Source of the DNA: Halorussus salinisoli
GTDB taxonomy: Archaea > Halobacteriota > Halobacteria > Halobacteriales > Haladaptataceae
Assembly: GCA_005239435.1 (NCBI GenBank)
Contig: SZNP01000006.1
Location: 248,001 to 312,000, forward strand
Direction of reading: 5' to 3'
DNA length: 64,000 nt
Shown: positions 27,982 to 36,497 of the stretch, one piece after another
Position numbering within the stretch: the stretch's first letter is position 1
How the letters are laid out: every line of letters starts with the position of its first letter
Notes under the pieces: generated by a model
Database searches by the model: none
Told to the model about the DNA's origin: nothing
The model's input: only the letters and a program-made list of their open reading frames with translations
Position numbers and translations under genes: made by a program

Positions 27982-28117
27982 TACTTGCGAACTTTCTCGT
28001 CTACGCTGTAGCCATGTCGTACGTTCACAACCCACTCTCGACTGCATCGGAAAGCGACACTTCGAGCGGGAGACGGAATGGCAGGATTATTTGGCTGGCG
28101 GTACTAACTGTCACTCA

Positions 28118-28744
28118 ATGGGTATCCTCGAAGACAAGAGCCGGGCGCGGCTCTTCTACAAGTACCTCTCGAAGGTGTACGACACCGTCAACCCGTTCAT
28201 CTGGAACGAGGAGATGCGCGACGAGGCGCTGGCGATGCTCGACATTCAGGAGGGCGACCGAGTGCTGGACGTCGGGTGTGGCACCGGGTTCGCCACCGAG
28301 GGCATCCTCGAACACACCCGGAACGTCCACGGACTCGACCAGAGCGTCCACCAACTGGAGAAGGCGTGGGCCAAACTCGGCAAGCACGACCCCGTGAGCT
28401 TCTACCGCGGGGACGCCGAGCGACTGCCGTTCGAGGACGACTCGTTCGACGTGGTGTGGTCGTCGGGGTCCATCGAGTACTGGCCCGACCCGGTCGCCAC
28501 CCTCCGGGACATGCGCCGGGTGGTCAAGCCCGGCGGGAAGGTCCTCGTGGTCGGCCCGAACAACCCGAAGTCCTCGGTCATGCAGAAGGTCGCCAACGCC
28601 ATCATGCTGTTCTACGACCGGGAGGAGGCCGACCGGATGTTCCGCGAGGCGGGGTACGTGGACATCGAACACCACGAGATGGGCCCCACGTACGACCCGG
28701 ACATCGCCATCACGACGGTCGCACGCGCCCCGGAAGACGAGTAG
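28118..28744 (+). CDS. SAM-dependent methyltransferase, UbiE/MPBQ-methyltransferase-like
   Basis: 208 residues. The SAM-binding motif VLDVGCGTGFATEG is at about residues 48-61, then motif II (DPVSFYRGDAERLPFEDDSFDVVW) and the post-I loop. The C-terminal part (LFYDREEADRMFREAGYVDIEH) resembles enzymes that methylate a prenylated quinol, so a role in menaquinone synthesis is likely but not proven. Start at ATG 28118 (MGILEDKSRAR). Divergent from the ATP synthase operon. Confidence 0.85.
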   Translation: MGILEDKSRARLFYKYLSKVYDTVNPFIWNEEMRDEALAMLDIQEGDRVLDVGCGTGFATEGILEHTRNVHGLDQSVHQLEKAWAKLGKHDPVSFYRGDAERLPFEDDSFDVVWSSGSIEYWPDPVATLRDMRRVVKPGGKVLVVGPNNPKSSVMQKVANAIMLFYDREEADRMFREAGYVDIEHHEMGPTYDPDIAITTVARAPEDE

Positions 28745-29105
28745 ACGAACGGGAAAAGTCCGCCTTTCTGACGTAGCGCAACCTCTACCGACCTCCCGGC
28801 GCGCGCTGGCGGACCTCGCTGTGTGAGGTCGCGCCAACCGCGCGAGGTCTTCAGGAGCGAAGCGAGTGCAGACTCGTCAGAGCGTGCCTCTGACCACGGA
28901 CGAGGACCGCAGTGTAACGAGGACCGCAGGAGGGTGGAGAGGTTCGAGGCTATCGCGGTCCGGTGTGGTGCTGTGCGGTCGCGGTACGATTGGCTCGAGG
29001 AGTAGTTCTCCACGTCCAATAGACCAAACAGTAGTCCGTCTTCCGGGCCGAACAGCAGCTAGCTTCTCCGACTTCTTCACGGCGCGGCCCGGCCGAGATA
29101 GCCAG
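28745..29105. other. Intergenic region after the methyltransferase gene
   Basis: 361 bases with no gene. It holds a long stem at 28799-28846 (inner stem GACCTC/GAGGTC, extended by TGGCG/CGCCA with one bulge and an outer GC run), a 13-base word ACGAGGACCGCAG repeated at 28900-28912 and 28917-28929, and a partial copy of the dispersed repeat with GATTGGCTC at 28987-28995. The stem could end transcription of the methyltransferase gene. Confidence 0.6.
28953..29010 (+). repeat. Partial dispersed intergenic repeat, copy C
   Basis: Shares with copy A the TGCGGT/GGTGTGGT-type words followed by GATTGGCTC (28987-28995) and a GAGTAGTTCTCC end close to GTAGGTAGCTCC of copy A. The 55-base core of copies A and B is not evident here, so kinship is less sure. 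Confidence 0.4.
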
Positions 29106-29567
29106 TCACGCAGTTCCGTCCACCTCCGCGATAACCGACTCGTCCACCGAAAGCGTCACCACGACCTCCGACCCCGGCGAAATCAGCGGGTCGTTGGTCT
29201 CTGCAAGCTCGAAACTCGCGGTTTCACCCGCCTCCCACCGCGAATCGGTCGCGGTGTTGAACGGCCCGGTCGGACCCGGGCGAAACCCCGTCGCCGAGAA
29301 GAACGGAACCGGCGGTTGGGCGTCGAGCGCGGTGACGTCGATGCGGATCCGGACCGACAGGTCGCGCACGTCGAACGTGTCGCCGCCGCGGTGGACGAGC
29401 GTGAGTCGGTTCGCGTCGGCGTCGAGACGCAGGTCGATGGCGGCGCGCGGCGACTCCGACGGCGGCGTCGTTCCGAACGCGACACTGCCGACGGTCCCCG
29501 CGAGCGCCACGGTGACGACGAGCAGGAGGACGATACCGAGAACTGGGGAGGTGGCGCGGTCCGGCAC
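29106..29567 (-). CDS. Type IV pilin-like secreted protein
   Basis: 153 residues, GTG start. The N terminus (RATSPVLGIVLLLVVTVALAG) is a class III signal: a short basic leader, cleavage before the hydrophobic helix by a PibD-type peptidase, then the helix that packs in the filament core. The rest is beta-rich, with no cysteine, as in haloarchaeal pilin-domain proteins. Whether it forms a pilus or is a minor pilin is not known. It is a single gene. Confidence 0.85.
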   Translation of the reverse strand: MPDRATSPVLGIVLLLVVTVALAGTVGSVAFGTTPPSESPRAAIDLRLDADANRLTLVHRGGDTFDVRDLSVRIRIDVTALDAQPPVPFFSATGFRPGPTGPFNTATDSRWEAGETASFELAETNDPLISPGSEVVVTLSVDESVIAEVDGTA

Positions 29568-29658
29568 GGGAAGGGTTCGTCCCGGCTTCGGCCTTCAACC
29601 TTCGGCCGCGAGGGAGATCCGACCTGAAGACGCGTATATCGTCGGATAAGAAACATTA

Positions 29659-29677
29659 CCCCGTCTCTAACACGGGG
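29659..29677. terminator. Hairpin after the secreted-protein gene
   Basis: CCCCGT and ACGGGG are separated by 7 bases; on the minus strand a T-rich stretch lies between it and the gene ending at 29719. It may help end that transcript. The place also lies before the pilin gene, so a regulatory role is equally possible. Confidence 0.35.
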
Positions 29678-29718
29678 ATAGGCGTCTCTAAAAAGGATAA
29701 AACGAGTCGAATTTGGTG

Positions 29719-30975
29719 CTACGACGATTCGACCGGCGTCGCCGTCACGTTGACCGTCGTGAAGTCGTAGGTCGCGCTCACGCGGAACTGGTCGGCCGGA
29801 GCGAGCGTCCAGAGGACGCCGTCCGAGTTCGTCCGGCCGACGTGGTCTCCGGCGACCGTAACGTCACCCTGGACCGGCGCGCCCGTCGCGTTCGTGAGTT
29901 TCACGCGGAGCGGTCCACCGGGGTACGTGCGGTTGACCGTGACCGTGACGTTCTCCGAGGTGTTGCTCACCGACGGTCCCGTCGGGAGCGGCGTTTCACC
30001 GGTCAACTGTTTGTACTGCGACGTGCGATAGATTTTCTCGGTCCCCGTATCGACGTAGACCGTGAGGTTACCGTGCGAGTGGAAGTACATGAAGCGGAGG
30101 ACGTTGAGCGACGGGTACTGTCGCTGTCGCCCCGAGATGATGTTCTCGCTCTCGGTCACCCACGAGAACTCGGGCACGATTATCTTCGACTCGGCCTCCT
30201 CGTAGGACATCTTGCCGCTTTCGCTCGGGTCCCGGTTGTCGGTCCGGTACACCTCGCGGATGTACTGTCCGTTCTTTATCGTCGCGAGGACGACGCCGGT
30301 ATCGGCGGTCGCAGCGTAAACCCGAATCGACTGCGTGCGGCCCTGCAACGCCTTCCTGACCTCGTTGCGGACGGGGCCTTCGAGCGAAGCCATCTTGGTC
30401 TTCATCGACTTGTCGTCGAAGCCGAAGCTCGTCTCGCCCGCGTGGCGCTTCAGTGCGTCGATGGCGCGGTGAATCTGGGCGACTTCCGAGTGTATCTCGC
30501 CAAGCGTTCGAAGGAACTCGCGTTCGGATATCGTTCCGTTCGAGAACGCTCTCGCGGCCTGACGCTCCTGGGCTTTCAGGGAGATGATGCGGTTCTCGAT
30601 GCGGTACCGGTACCGGTTCAAGACTTGCTTTCGTTTCTCGACGGACTCGGCGTCCTCGACCTGCTGATTGAGCGAAGTCGTGTCGAGTCGAGTTCGGAAC
30701 TCGCCGCGGTCCATGGCGAGTGAGCTACCGAGCGCGAGCGACAGCGAGTCTATCGCCTCGCGGTCGGGTTCGATGCCGAGCGTCATTACGGCGGTCGTGT
30801 TCCCGTTCGCGTCGATTCGGAGGGTCCTGTTTTCGGCGGGCGAAGCACTCTCGGCTTCGGCGAGCGAGGGCGTACTCTCGACCGGTGTGGACGCGGTCGG
30901 GGCCGACGCCTGCATCGCGACTGCTCCGGGGGAGAGGGCGAGCAGTAATGCCAGCATAACGGGGATGAATCGCAT
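29719..30975 (-). CDS. Secreted protein of unknown function, paired with a membrane HTH protein
   Basis: 418 residues. Residues 1-22 (MRFIPVMLALLLALSPGAVA) are a Sec-type signal peptide; then a polar linker, a coiled-coil-like middle (about 110-180) and a C-terminal domain (GPLRVKLTNATGAPVQGDVT onward) resembling carboxypeptidase-regulatory or Ig-like surface domains. Several Asn-X-Thr/Ser sites suggest N-glycosylation. Start at 30975, since a TATA box at 31001-31010 would sit 25-35 bases before it; two upstream ATGs overlap that box. It is divergent from the HTH protein gene. Confidence 0.75.
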   Translation of the reverse strand: MRFIPVMLALLLALSPGAVAMQASAPTASTPVESTPSLAEAESASPAENRTLRIDANGNTTAVMTLGIEPDREAIDSLSLALGSSLAMDRGEFRTRLDTTSLNQQVEDAESVEKRKQVLNRYRYRIENRIISLKAQERQAARAFSNGTISEREFLRTLGEIHSEVAQIHRAIDALKRHAGETSFGFDDKSMKTKMASLEGPVRNEVRKALQGRTQSIRVYAATADTGVVLATIKNGQYIREVYRTDNRDPSESGKMSYEEAESKIIVPEFSWVTESENIISGRQRQYPSLNVLRFMYFHSHGNLTVYVDTGTEKIYRTSQYKQLTGETPLPTGPSVSNTSENVTVTVNRTYPGGPLRVKLTNATGAPVQGDVTVAGDHVGRTNSDGVLWTLAPADQFRVSATYDFTTVNVTATPVESS

Positions 30976-31000
30976 TACATCACGTATTCGGACACCCATC

Positions 31001-31010
31001 ATTAAAATAT
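31001..31010 (-). promoter_or_regulatory. TATA box of the secreted-protein gene
   Basis: ATATTTTAAT on the minus strand lies about 30 bases before the ATG at 30975, typical of a leaderless haloarchaeal transcript. It is 85 bases from the box of the divergent gene. Confidence 0.55.
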
Positions 31011-31094
31011 TCCTGGAAATATGAAACGAGGGACGAGCGACCGAGAACGGTCGAGACGTTTTACGGACCGCTCTCACGTTTTATCCCGCGATGG

Positions 31095-31104
31095 AAAGTA
31101 TTTT
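31095..31104 (+). promoter_or_regulatory. TATA box of the membrane HTH gene
   Basis: AAAGTATTTT lies 26-35 bases before ATG 31130. This and the facing box at 31001-31010 define a compact divergent promoter region of 154 bases. Confidence 0.5.
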
Positions 31105-31129
31105 CTTGTCGGCGCATTCACGCGATTGT

Positions 31130-32299
31130 ATGCGGTCATCTGCCGCCCTCCTCGTCGTCCTCCTCGTTGTCAGCTCCGTCGCCGGAGTCGGGGCAGGCCA
31201 CTCCGCCGACGACCGAGCGCCTGCCGCGCGCGCCGTCTCGGAGACCCCGTCAGTCCTCGGCGCGGCCAACGCGACGGCCTCGAACGCGACGGTCAGCGAC
31301 GGCACCGAGATGTACGTCTCCCTCCGAGACGACGGAAGCGCTCGATGGACCGTCACGGCGCAGTTCGTTCTCCGTGACGAGAACGAAACCCGGGCGTTCC
31401 AGCGACTGGCAACGGACTACGAAGACGGCGACGCTAACGCCGGACTCAGCGAAGCGACGTTCGAGCGCGTGGTCGAGCGCGCGTCCGAGGACACAAACCG
31501 CCCGATGGAACTTCGGCGCGTCAACCGGTCGGCACGCACGTTCGACAACGCGAGCGTGGGCGTCCTCTCGCTTTCGTTCACGTGGACGAACTTCACGCAG
31601 GTCGACGGGAGTCGAATCGTCCTCGGCGACGTGTTCGGTACCGAGTCGGGAACGTGGCTTCCGACGCTAGCCGAGGACCAGTCGCTGGTCGTCGAAGCCC
31701 CGACGGGGTACGTCGTCTGGAACTCGCCGCAGGGCGTCGTCAACGGGACCATGCTGCGGTACGAAGGACCCCGGTCGCTGGAAGCCAGCGAACTGTCGGC
31801 GACGTACAAGCTCCGCGTCGAAGCGACTCCGACGACGAACCCGACCGGGTCCGACTTCCCCGACATTTCGAGTACGTGGGGACTCCTCGCCGTACTCCTC
31901 CTCTTCAGTGGCGGGTTCGGTGCGTACGCGCTGGCACAGCGCCGCGGCGCTGACCCGGACCCGGTCGGGGAGTCCGACGACGAAACCCACGGGTCGTCGC
32001 CCGCCGTCCCGACCACGGAGGACGCCGAGAACGATGCACCCCCGGAGACCGACGAGGACGACGAAGACGACGAACCCGCGACCGAACTGCTCAGCGACGA
32101 AGAGCGCGTCCTGCGCCTTCTCCGGGGCAACGACGGACGGATGAAGCAGGGTCAGATCGTCAAGGAGACCAACTGGTCGAACGCGAAGGTGTCCCAACTC
32201 CTCTCGAAGATGGACGAGAACGACGACGTGGACAAACTCCGCATCGGCCGGGAGAACCTCATCATACTCCCCGACGAGGACGTTACGGACGTGGAGTGA
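31130..32299 (+). CDS. Membrane-anchored winged-helix regulator with an extracellular domain
   Basis: 389 residues. A signal peptide (residues 1-23) leads an extracellular beta-rich domain (about 50-240, several Asn-X-Thr sites), one membrane helix (about 248-270), an acidic linker, and a cytoplasmic winged helix (about 320-385: LSDEERVLRLLRGNDGRMKQ to the end). This layout is a one-component transmembrane sensor-regulator. Start at 31130 fits the TATA box; the ATG at 31091 is upstream of the box and rejected. Divergent from the secreted protein gene, a natural target. Confidence 0.8.
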   Translation: MRSSAALLVVLLVVSSVAGVGAGHSADDRAPAARAVSETPSVLGAANATASNATVSDGTEMYVSLRDDGSARWTVTAQFVLRDENETRAFQRLATDYEDGDANAGLSEATFERVVERASEDTNRPMELRRVNRSARTFDNASVGVLSLSFTWTNFTQVDGSRIVLGDVFGTESGTWLPTLAEDQSLVVEAPTGYVVWNSPQGVVNGTMLRYEGPRSLEASELSATYKLRVEATPTTNPTGSDFPDISSTWGLLAVLLLFSGGFGAYALAQRRGADPDPVGESDDETHGSSPAVPTTEDAENDAPPETDEDDEDDEPATELLSDEERVLRLLRGNDGRMKQGQIVKETNWSNAKVSQLLSKMDENDDVDKLRIGRENLIILPDEDVTDVE

Positions 32300-32342
32300 C
32301 CGAACCGGAAACCCACAACCCGATGTCGCGCGTTTCGTAAAC

Positions 32343-32350
32343 GTTTACCC
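32343..32350 (+). promoter_or_regulatory. TATA box of etfBA
   Basis: GTTTACCC lies 23-30 bases before the etfB ATG, fitting a leaderless transcript. Confidence 0.45.
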
Positions 32351-32372
32351 CGAAGACGGCGATTCTTCGCGC

Positions 32373-33164
32373 ATGAAGGTCCTGGTGACTGTGAAGGAGG
32401 TCGCCGAAGTCGCGGACGACTTCGAGATAGAGGGGACCGAGGTAGGCGAGCGCTACCTCGAGTACGACCTGAACGAGTGGGACGACTACGCCGTCGAGGA
32501 GGCCGTCCAGTTGAAGGAGGACGGCCCGGCCGAGGAGGTCGTGACCGTTACCATCGGTCCCGAGCGGTCCGAAGAGACCATCCGGATGGCGCTGGCCAAG
32601 GGGGCCGACCGCGCCGTCCGCGTCTGGGACGACGCGCTGGAGGAACCCGACCTGCTCGACGTGGAGACCAAGACGAACCTGCTCCAAGCGGTCGTCGAGG
32701 AGGAAGACCCCGACCTCGTACTGACCGGCGTGCAGGCGGGCGACGACGCCTTCGGTGCGACGGGCGTCTCGCTGGCCGACGAACTCGGCTTCCAGTGGGG
32801 CGCGGTCGTCAACGCGCTCGACTACGACCACGACGAGCAGGTCGCGCACGTCCATCGCGAACTCGAAGGCGGTGTCGAGGAACTCACCGACATCGACCTG
32901 CCCGCGGTCCTCACGATTCAGACCGGTATCAACGAACCGCGGTACGCCAGCCTCCGGGGCATCAGACAGGCCCAGAGCAAGGAGATCGCGCCCAAGAGCC
33001 TCGACGACATCGGTCTCGACGCCGAAGCCGTCGAGAGCGACCTGACACTGAGTTCGATGTACGAACCCGAGAGCGAGAGCGACGCCGAAATCTTCGAGGG
33101 TGACGCCAGCGAGACGGCCGGGAAAATCGCCGAAGTCCTCCGCGAGAAGGGGGTGGCAGAATGA
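32373..33164 (+). CDS. etfB: Electron transfer flavoprotein subunit beta
   Basis: Binds AMP and, with the alpha subunit, carries electrons from acyl-CoA or other dehydrogenases to the membrane. 263 residues. Family pattern: KVLVTVKEVAEV start, EEAVQLKE, and LVLTGVQAGDDAFGATG (about residues 110-126), then TIQTGINEPRY. The stop overlaps the etfA start by 4 bases. The gene is likely needed for fatty-acid or amino-acid oxidation. Confidence 0.95.
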   Translation: MKVLVTVKEVAEVADDFEIEGTEVGERYLEYDLNEWDDYAVEEAVQLKEDGPAEEVVTVTIGPERSEETIRMALAKGADRAVRVWDDALEEPDLLDVETKTNLLQAVVEEEDPDLVLTGVQAGDDAFGATGVSLADELGFQWGAVVNALDYDHDEQVAHVHRELEGGVEELTDIDLPAVLTIQTGINEPRYASLRGIRQAQSKEIAPKSLDDIGLDAEAVESDLTLSSMYEPESESDAEIFEGDASETAGKIAEVLREKGVAE

Positions 33165-34111
33165 GTGACATTCTGGCCGTCGCCGAACACCGCCGCGGCG
33201 ACCTCCGCGACGTGAGCTACGAACTGGTCACCGCGGGCCGTCAACTCGCCGACGAGACCGGCGGCGACCTCCACGTCGCCGTCGTCGGCGGCGACACCGA
33301 GGCGTTCGCCGACGAACTCAACCGCGAGGGCGTCGATTACGTTCACACCGTCTCCGAGGGCGAGGAGTTCAACCACGACGTCTACGCCCAGGCCGTCGAG
33401 GCCCTGCACGCCGAACTCGACCCCGAAGTGCTGGTGATGCCCAACAGCGTCAACGGTCTCGACTACGCGCCCGCAGTCGCCAACCGACTCGACCTCTCGC
33501 TGGCGACCGACGCCGTGGACTTCGAGTACGACGGCGGTCTGACCGTGACCCGCGAGATGTACGGGTCGAAGGTCGAGACCACCGTCGAAGTCGGCGGCGA
33601 CCAGTACGCCGTCACCATCCGCGGCGCGGAGTGGCCCACTGCCGAGGGCGTCGGCGACGCGGAGATTTCGGAGTTCGACGCGGACATCGACACCGACACC
33701 GGTTCGACCGTCACCGGCTTCGAAGAGGTCGGCGGCGGCGACGTCGACATCAGCGAGGCGGACTTCATCGTCTCCATCGGTCGGGGTATCGAGGAGGAGG
33801 ACAACCTCCCGCTCATCGAGGACCTCGTGGAGGCGACCGACGCGACGCTCGCGTCCTCGCGGCCCATCGTGGACAACGGCTGGCTTCCCAAGAACCGGCA
33901 GGTCGGCCAGTCCGGCAAGGTCGTCACGCCCGACGTCTACCTCGCCATCGGTATCTCGGGCGCGGTCCAGCACGTCGCCGGGATGAAGGGTTCAGACACC
34001 ATCATCGCCGTCAACACCGACCCGAACGCGCCCATCTTCGACATCGCCGACTACGGAATCGTCGGCGACCTGTTCGAGGTCGTTCCGGAACTCATCGAAG
34101 AGTTCCAGTAG
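33161..34111 (+). CDS. etfA: Electron transfer flavoprotein subunit alpha
   Basis: Carries FAD. 316 residues with the C-terminal FAD-binding signature YLAIGISGAVQHVAGMKGSD then IIAVNTDPNAPIFDIADYGIVGD, complete and in the usual place. No iron-sulphur extension is seen. Translated in overlap with etfB. The ETF dehydrogenase partner is not in this window. Confidence 0.96.
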   Translation: MSDILAVAEHRRGDLRDVSYELVTAGRQLADETGGDLHVAVVGGDTEAFADELNREGVDYVHTVSEGEEFNHDVYAQAVEALHAELDPEVLVMPNSVNGLDYAPAVANRLDLSLATDAVDFEYDGGLTVTREMYGSKVETTVEVGGDQYAVTIRGAEWPTAEGVGDAEISEFDADIDTDTGSTVTGFEEVGGGDVDISEADFIVSIGRGIEEEDNLPLIEDLVEATDATLASSRPIVDNGWLPKNRQVGQSGKVVTPDVYLAIGISGAVQHVAGMKGSDTIIAVNTDPNAPIFDIADYGIVGDLFEVVPELIEEFQ

Positions 34112-34385
34112 AATCTGCGGTCTTTTTCGGTCGTTTGTCGCGAGTTCTGTACGTTCTCGGTACTCCTGTCGGTCGAACAGTTCGACCCGTGACCGGTTCC
34201 GTCGTAGAAACGACCGACCGTATCCATCCCTCCACGGAGACGGACGAGTGCGACCGAGAGATTTAGCGAGCAGCTAAAGCGCGTCGCTGACGGGGCTGCC
34301 GCGGTGAGCAACCACCTCGGTTAGGGGAGTCGTAGCCACTTTGGTATCGTCACGTACTTGTTTTGCCGGTCCTGATTCCCGGCCA

Positions 34386-35228
34386 ATGGATTACCCCGAG
34401 TCCCGGAGGGCACTGGTCGAGGAGCGCCTCGAAGCCACCCTCGACCGAGTCGAACCCACGGAACTCGCCGAAGAGGTCCGTCACGTCGCGCTGTCCGGGG
34501 GCAAGCGCGTCCGGCCGACCGTCACGGTGTTGTCGTGCGAGGCCGCCGGAGGCGAAACCGAGGAGGCAGTGGACTTCGCGGTCGGCGTCGAACTCGTTCA
34601 CGACGCGTCGCTGGTCGTCGACGACATCATCGACCAGTCGGACACCCGCCGCGGGAGCGCGAGCGCGTGGGCGGAGTTCGGCTACTCGCCTGCCATCGTC
34701 GCCAGTGACGGTCTCATCGGGGAGGCTTTCGAACTCTTCTCACCGGACCCCCGGGCGATGGAAGCCGTCGCCGACGCGATGGTCGAACTCGGCGAGGGCG
34801 AAGCGACCGAACTCGTCGCCCGACCCACGAATCGGACGGAGTACATGGAACTGGCTCGCCGGAAGACCGGGGCGCTGTTCCGGGCCGCGGCCGAGTTGGG
34901 CGCAATCGCGGCCGACGCCGACCCCGCGACCGTGGAGGCGTTCGGCGAGTACGCCGAGAAGGTCGGCGTCGCGTTCCAGATTCGGGACGACGTGCTCGAC
35001 GCCACGGCCGACGCCGACGAACTCGGCAAGCCCACGGGCCACGACGCAGAGATGGGTCGGCCGTCCATCGTCCGCGTGACCGACCTGGACGCCGACGAGG
35101 CGGACGCGCTCGCTCACGAGAAGTCCGACGCCGCGCTGGCCGCGCTCGACCGGGCGGCCACGCCCGACCTCACGGCGACCGACTACCTCCGTGACCTCGC
35201 GGCGTTCGTCGTGACCCGCGAACACTGA
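34386..35228 (+). CDS. Polyprenyl (geranylgeranyl-type) diphosphate synthase
   Basis: 280 residues, shorter than the 320-350 of typical archaeal enzymes. First Asp-rich motif DDIIDQSDTRRG at about residue 80; second motif is QIRDDVLD near 200, with both needed Asp sets present. KRVRPTV near residue 40 is also conserved. It makes chains for lipids or quinones; chain length cannot be read. ATG 34386 is chosen (MDYPESRRALVEERL); the upstream extension is not protein-like. It stands alone after a 274-base gap with no gene. Confidence 0.85.
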   Translation: MDYPESRRALVEERLEATLDRVEPTELAEEVRHVALSGGKRVRPTVTVLSCEAAGGETEEAVDFAVGVELVHDASLVVDDIIDQSDTRRGSASAWAEFGYSPAIVASDGLIGEAFELFSPDPRAMEAVADAMVELGEGEATELVARPTNRTEYMELARRKTGALFRAAAELGAIAADADPATVEAFGEYAEKVGVAFQIRDDVLDATADADELGKPTGHDAEMGRPSIVRVTDLDADEADALAHEKSDAALAALDRAATPDLTATDYLRDLAAFVVTREH

Positions 35229-35247
35229 TTCTACCCGACGACCGCTC

Positions 35248-36336
35248 CTAACTCGGTTCGGCCCGCCGCGACTGGCGGGATTCGGCGATGGCGAACGCGA
35301 GCGTACTCGTCAGTCCGAGCAGGGTCCCGGCCGTCAGCATCACTGCGAGGTAGGTCAGTGGAACCTCGTCGAGGAAGAACGCGCTCACCGCGTGCAGCAC
35401 GACGGCGATGGCGAGGACGTAGAACGGCGCGTTCAGGTAGCGCCACCGGAAGCGGTCGGCCAGATACTCGTCGGTGATCTGGCCGAGACTCGTCGTGATT
35501 CCCGCGGCGGTGAACCACGTCACCGCCCCGTTGACGAGCGCCGCCAACACCTTGAGGGGACCCATGGCACCGTTCGTCGTCGTCTCGACTGCCTCCAGGG
35601 TTTCGACGCCGCGGACCCCGCCGACGACCAGCAGGGCGGCCGCGACGACGTACGTGATGAGCGTGACTCGACCCGCGTAGAGGCTGTTTCTGGCCTTCTC
35701 GGCCGCCCGGTCGAGGAGTCGCTCGACGCCCAATCCCCGCCCGAGGACGTAGAGACCGAGCAGGCCCGAGGTGACGCCGAAGACGGCCGCGCCGGGGAGT
35801 CCGAGCAGGTCGGAGACGATGGACAGTGGGTAGATGAGCAGGAGGATACCCAACGGGACGAGGATGGTCCCGCGAGTCTCGGGGTCGTCCAGCACCTGCT
35901 TGATGGTGTAGTACATCGATTCGAGGTCTTGGGCCTGCCGGACGACGACCCGGCGCACGCCGTCGATGGGTACCCGCGAGCGGATGACCGGAATCACGCT
36001 CTCGTCCTGCGCGCCGTCGGTGACGATGACCGCCTGGACTTCCTCGCGGGTCGAGAGACTGGCGAGAACCTCGTCCACCTCGTCGCCGACGGCCCGATTC
36101 GCGGCGATGTCGCCGCCGTCGGTGCCCGTGACGACGGCGACTTCCACGGTCTCGTCTTCGATTCGGTCCGCGAGGTGGACGCCCTCGAACATGACGTTCA
36201 CGTCGCTGTCCTCGGGGTCAGCGGTCGCTAACGCTACCGCGGCGGCTTCGACGTTGTCGCGGCCGACGACGGGGGTGTCGAAGTCGGTCTTGCGACCGAG
36301 GTCGTCGTCGAGGTCCACGCAGAGGACCAACAGCAT
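35248..36336 (-). CDS. DUF373 family membrane protein
   Basis: 362 residues, function unknown. The cytoplasmic N-terminal half (to about residue 150) starts LLVLCVDLDDDLGRKT, the family's hallmark, and has a VVTDGAQDESVIPVI segment; the second half has about six membrane helices. Archaea-specific family. A TATA-like GAGTTAAACC lies about 30 bases before the start. It ends 19 bases from the convergent prenyl synthase. Confidence 0.88.
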   Translation of the reverse strand: MLLVLCVDLDDDLGRKTDFDTPVVGRDNVEAAAVALATADPEDSDVNVMFEGVHLADRIEDETVEVAVVTGTDGGDIAANRAVGDEVDEVLASLSTREEVQAVIVTDGAQDESVIPVIRSRVPIDGVRRVVVRQAQDLESMYYTIKQVLDDPETRGTILVPLGILLLIYPLSIVSDLLGLPGAAVFGVTSGLLGLYVLGRGLGVERLLDRAAEKARNSLYAGRVTLITYVVAAALLVVGGVRGVETLEAVETTTNGAMGPLKVLAALVNGAVTWFTAAGITTSLGQITDEYLADRFRWRYLNAPFYVLAIAVVLHAVSAFFLDEVPLTYLAVMLTAGTLLGLTSTLAFAIAESRQSRRAEPS

Positions 36337-36497
36337 TACCCGGGGCTATGCGTCCGGGGTTTAACTCTTTTCGGGGATGATTCCGAGGATAGTTCGGCGA
36401 CGAGAAGATTCGGCGACGAGACGAGCAGTCGGTTGGCGGCAGTTCCCTCCGATTACCTCCCGCATAGTAACGCCGTCCCGGAACCGCAGAGTTCACG

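Noticed and set aside
34112..34385. A tRNA or other structured RNA in the 274-base gap before the prenyl synthase gene
   Set aside because: A small TTTAGC/GCTAAA stem is present but no cloverleaf, T-loop or conserved box could be made out; nothing else was seen there.
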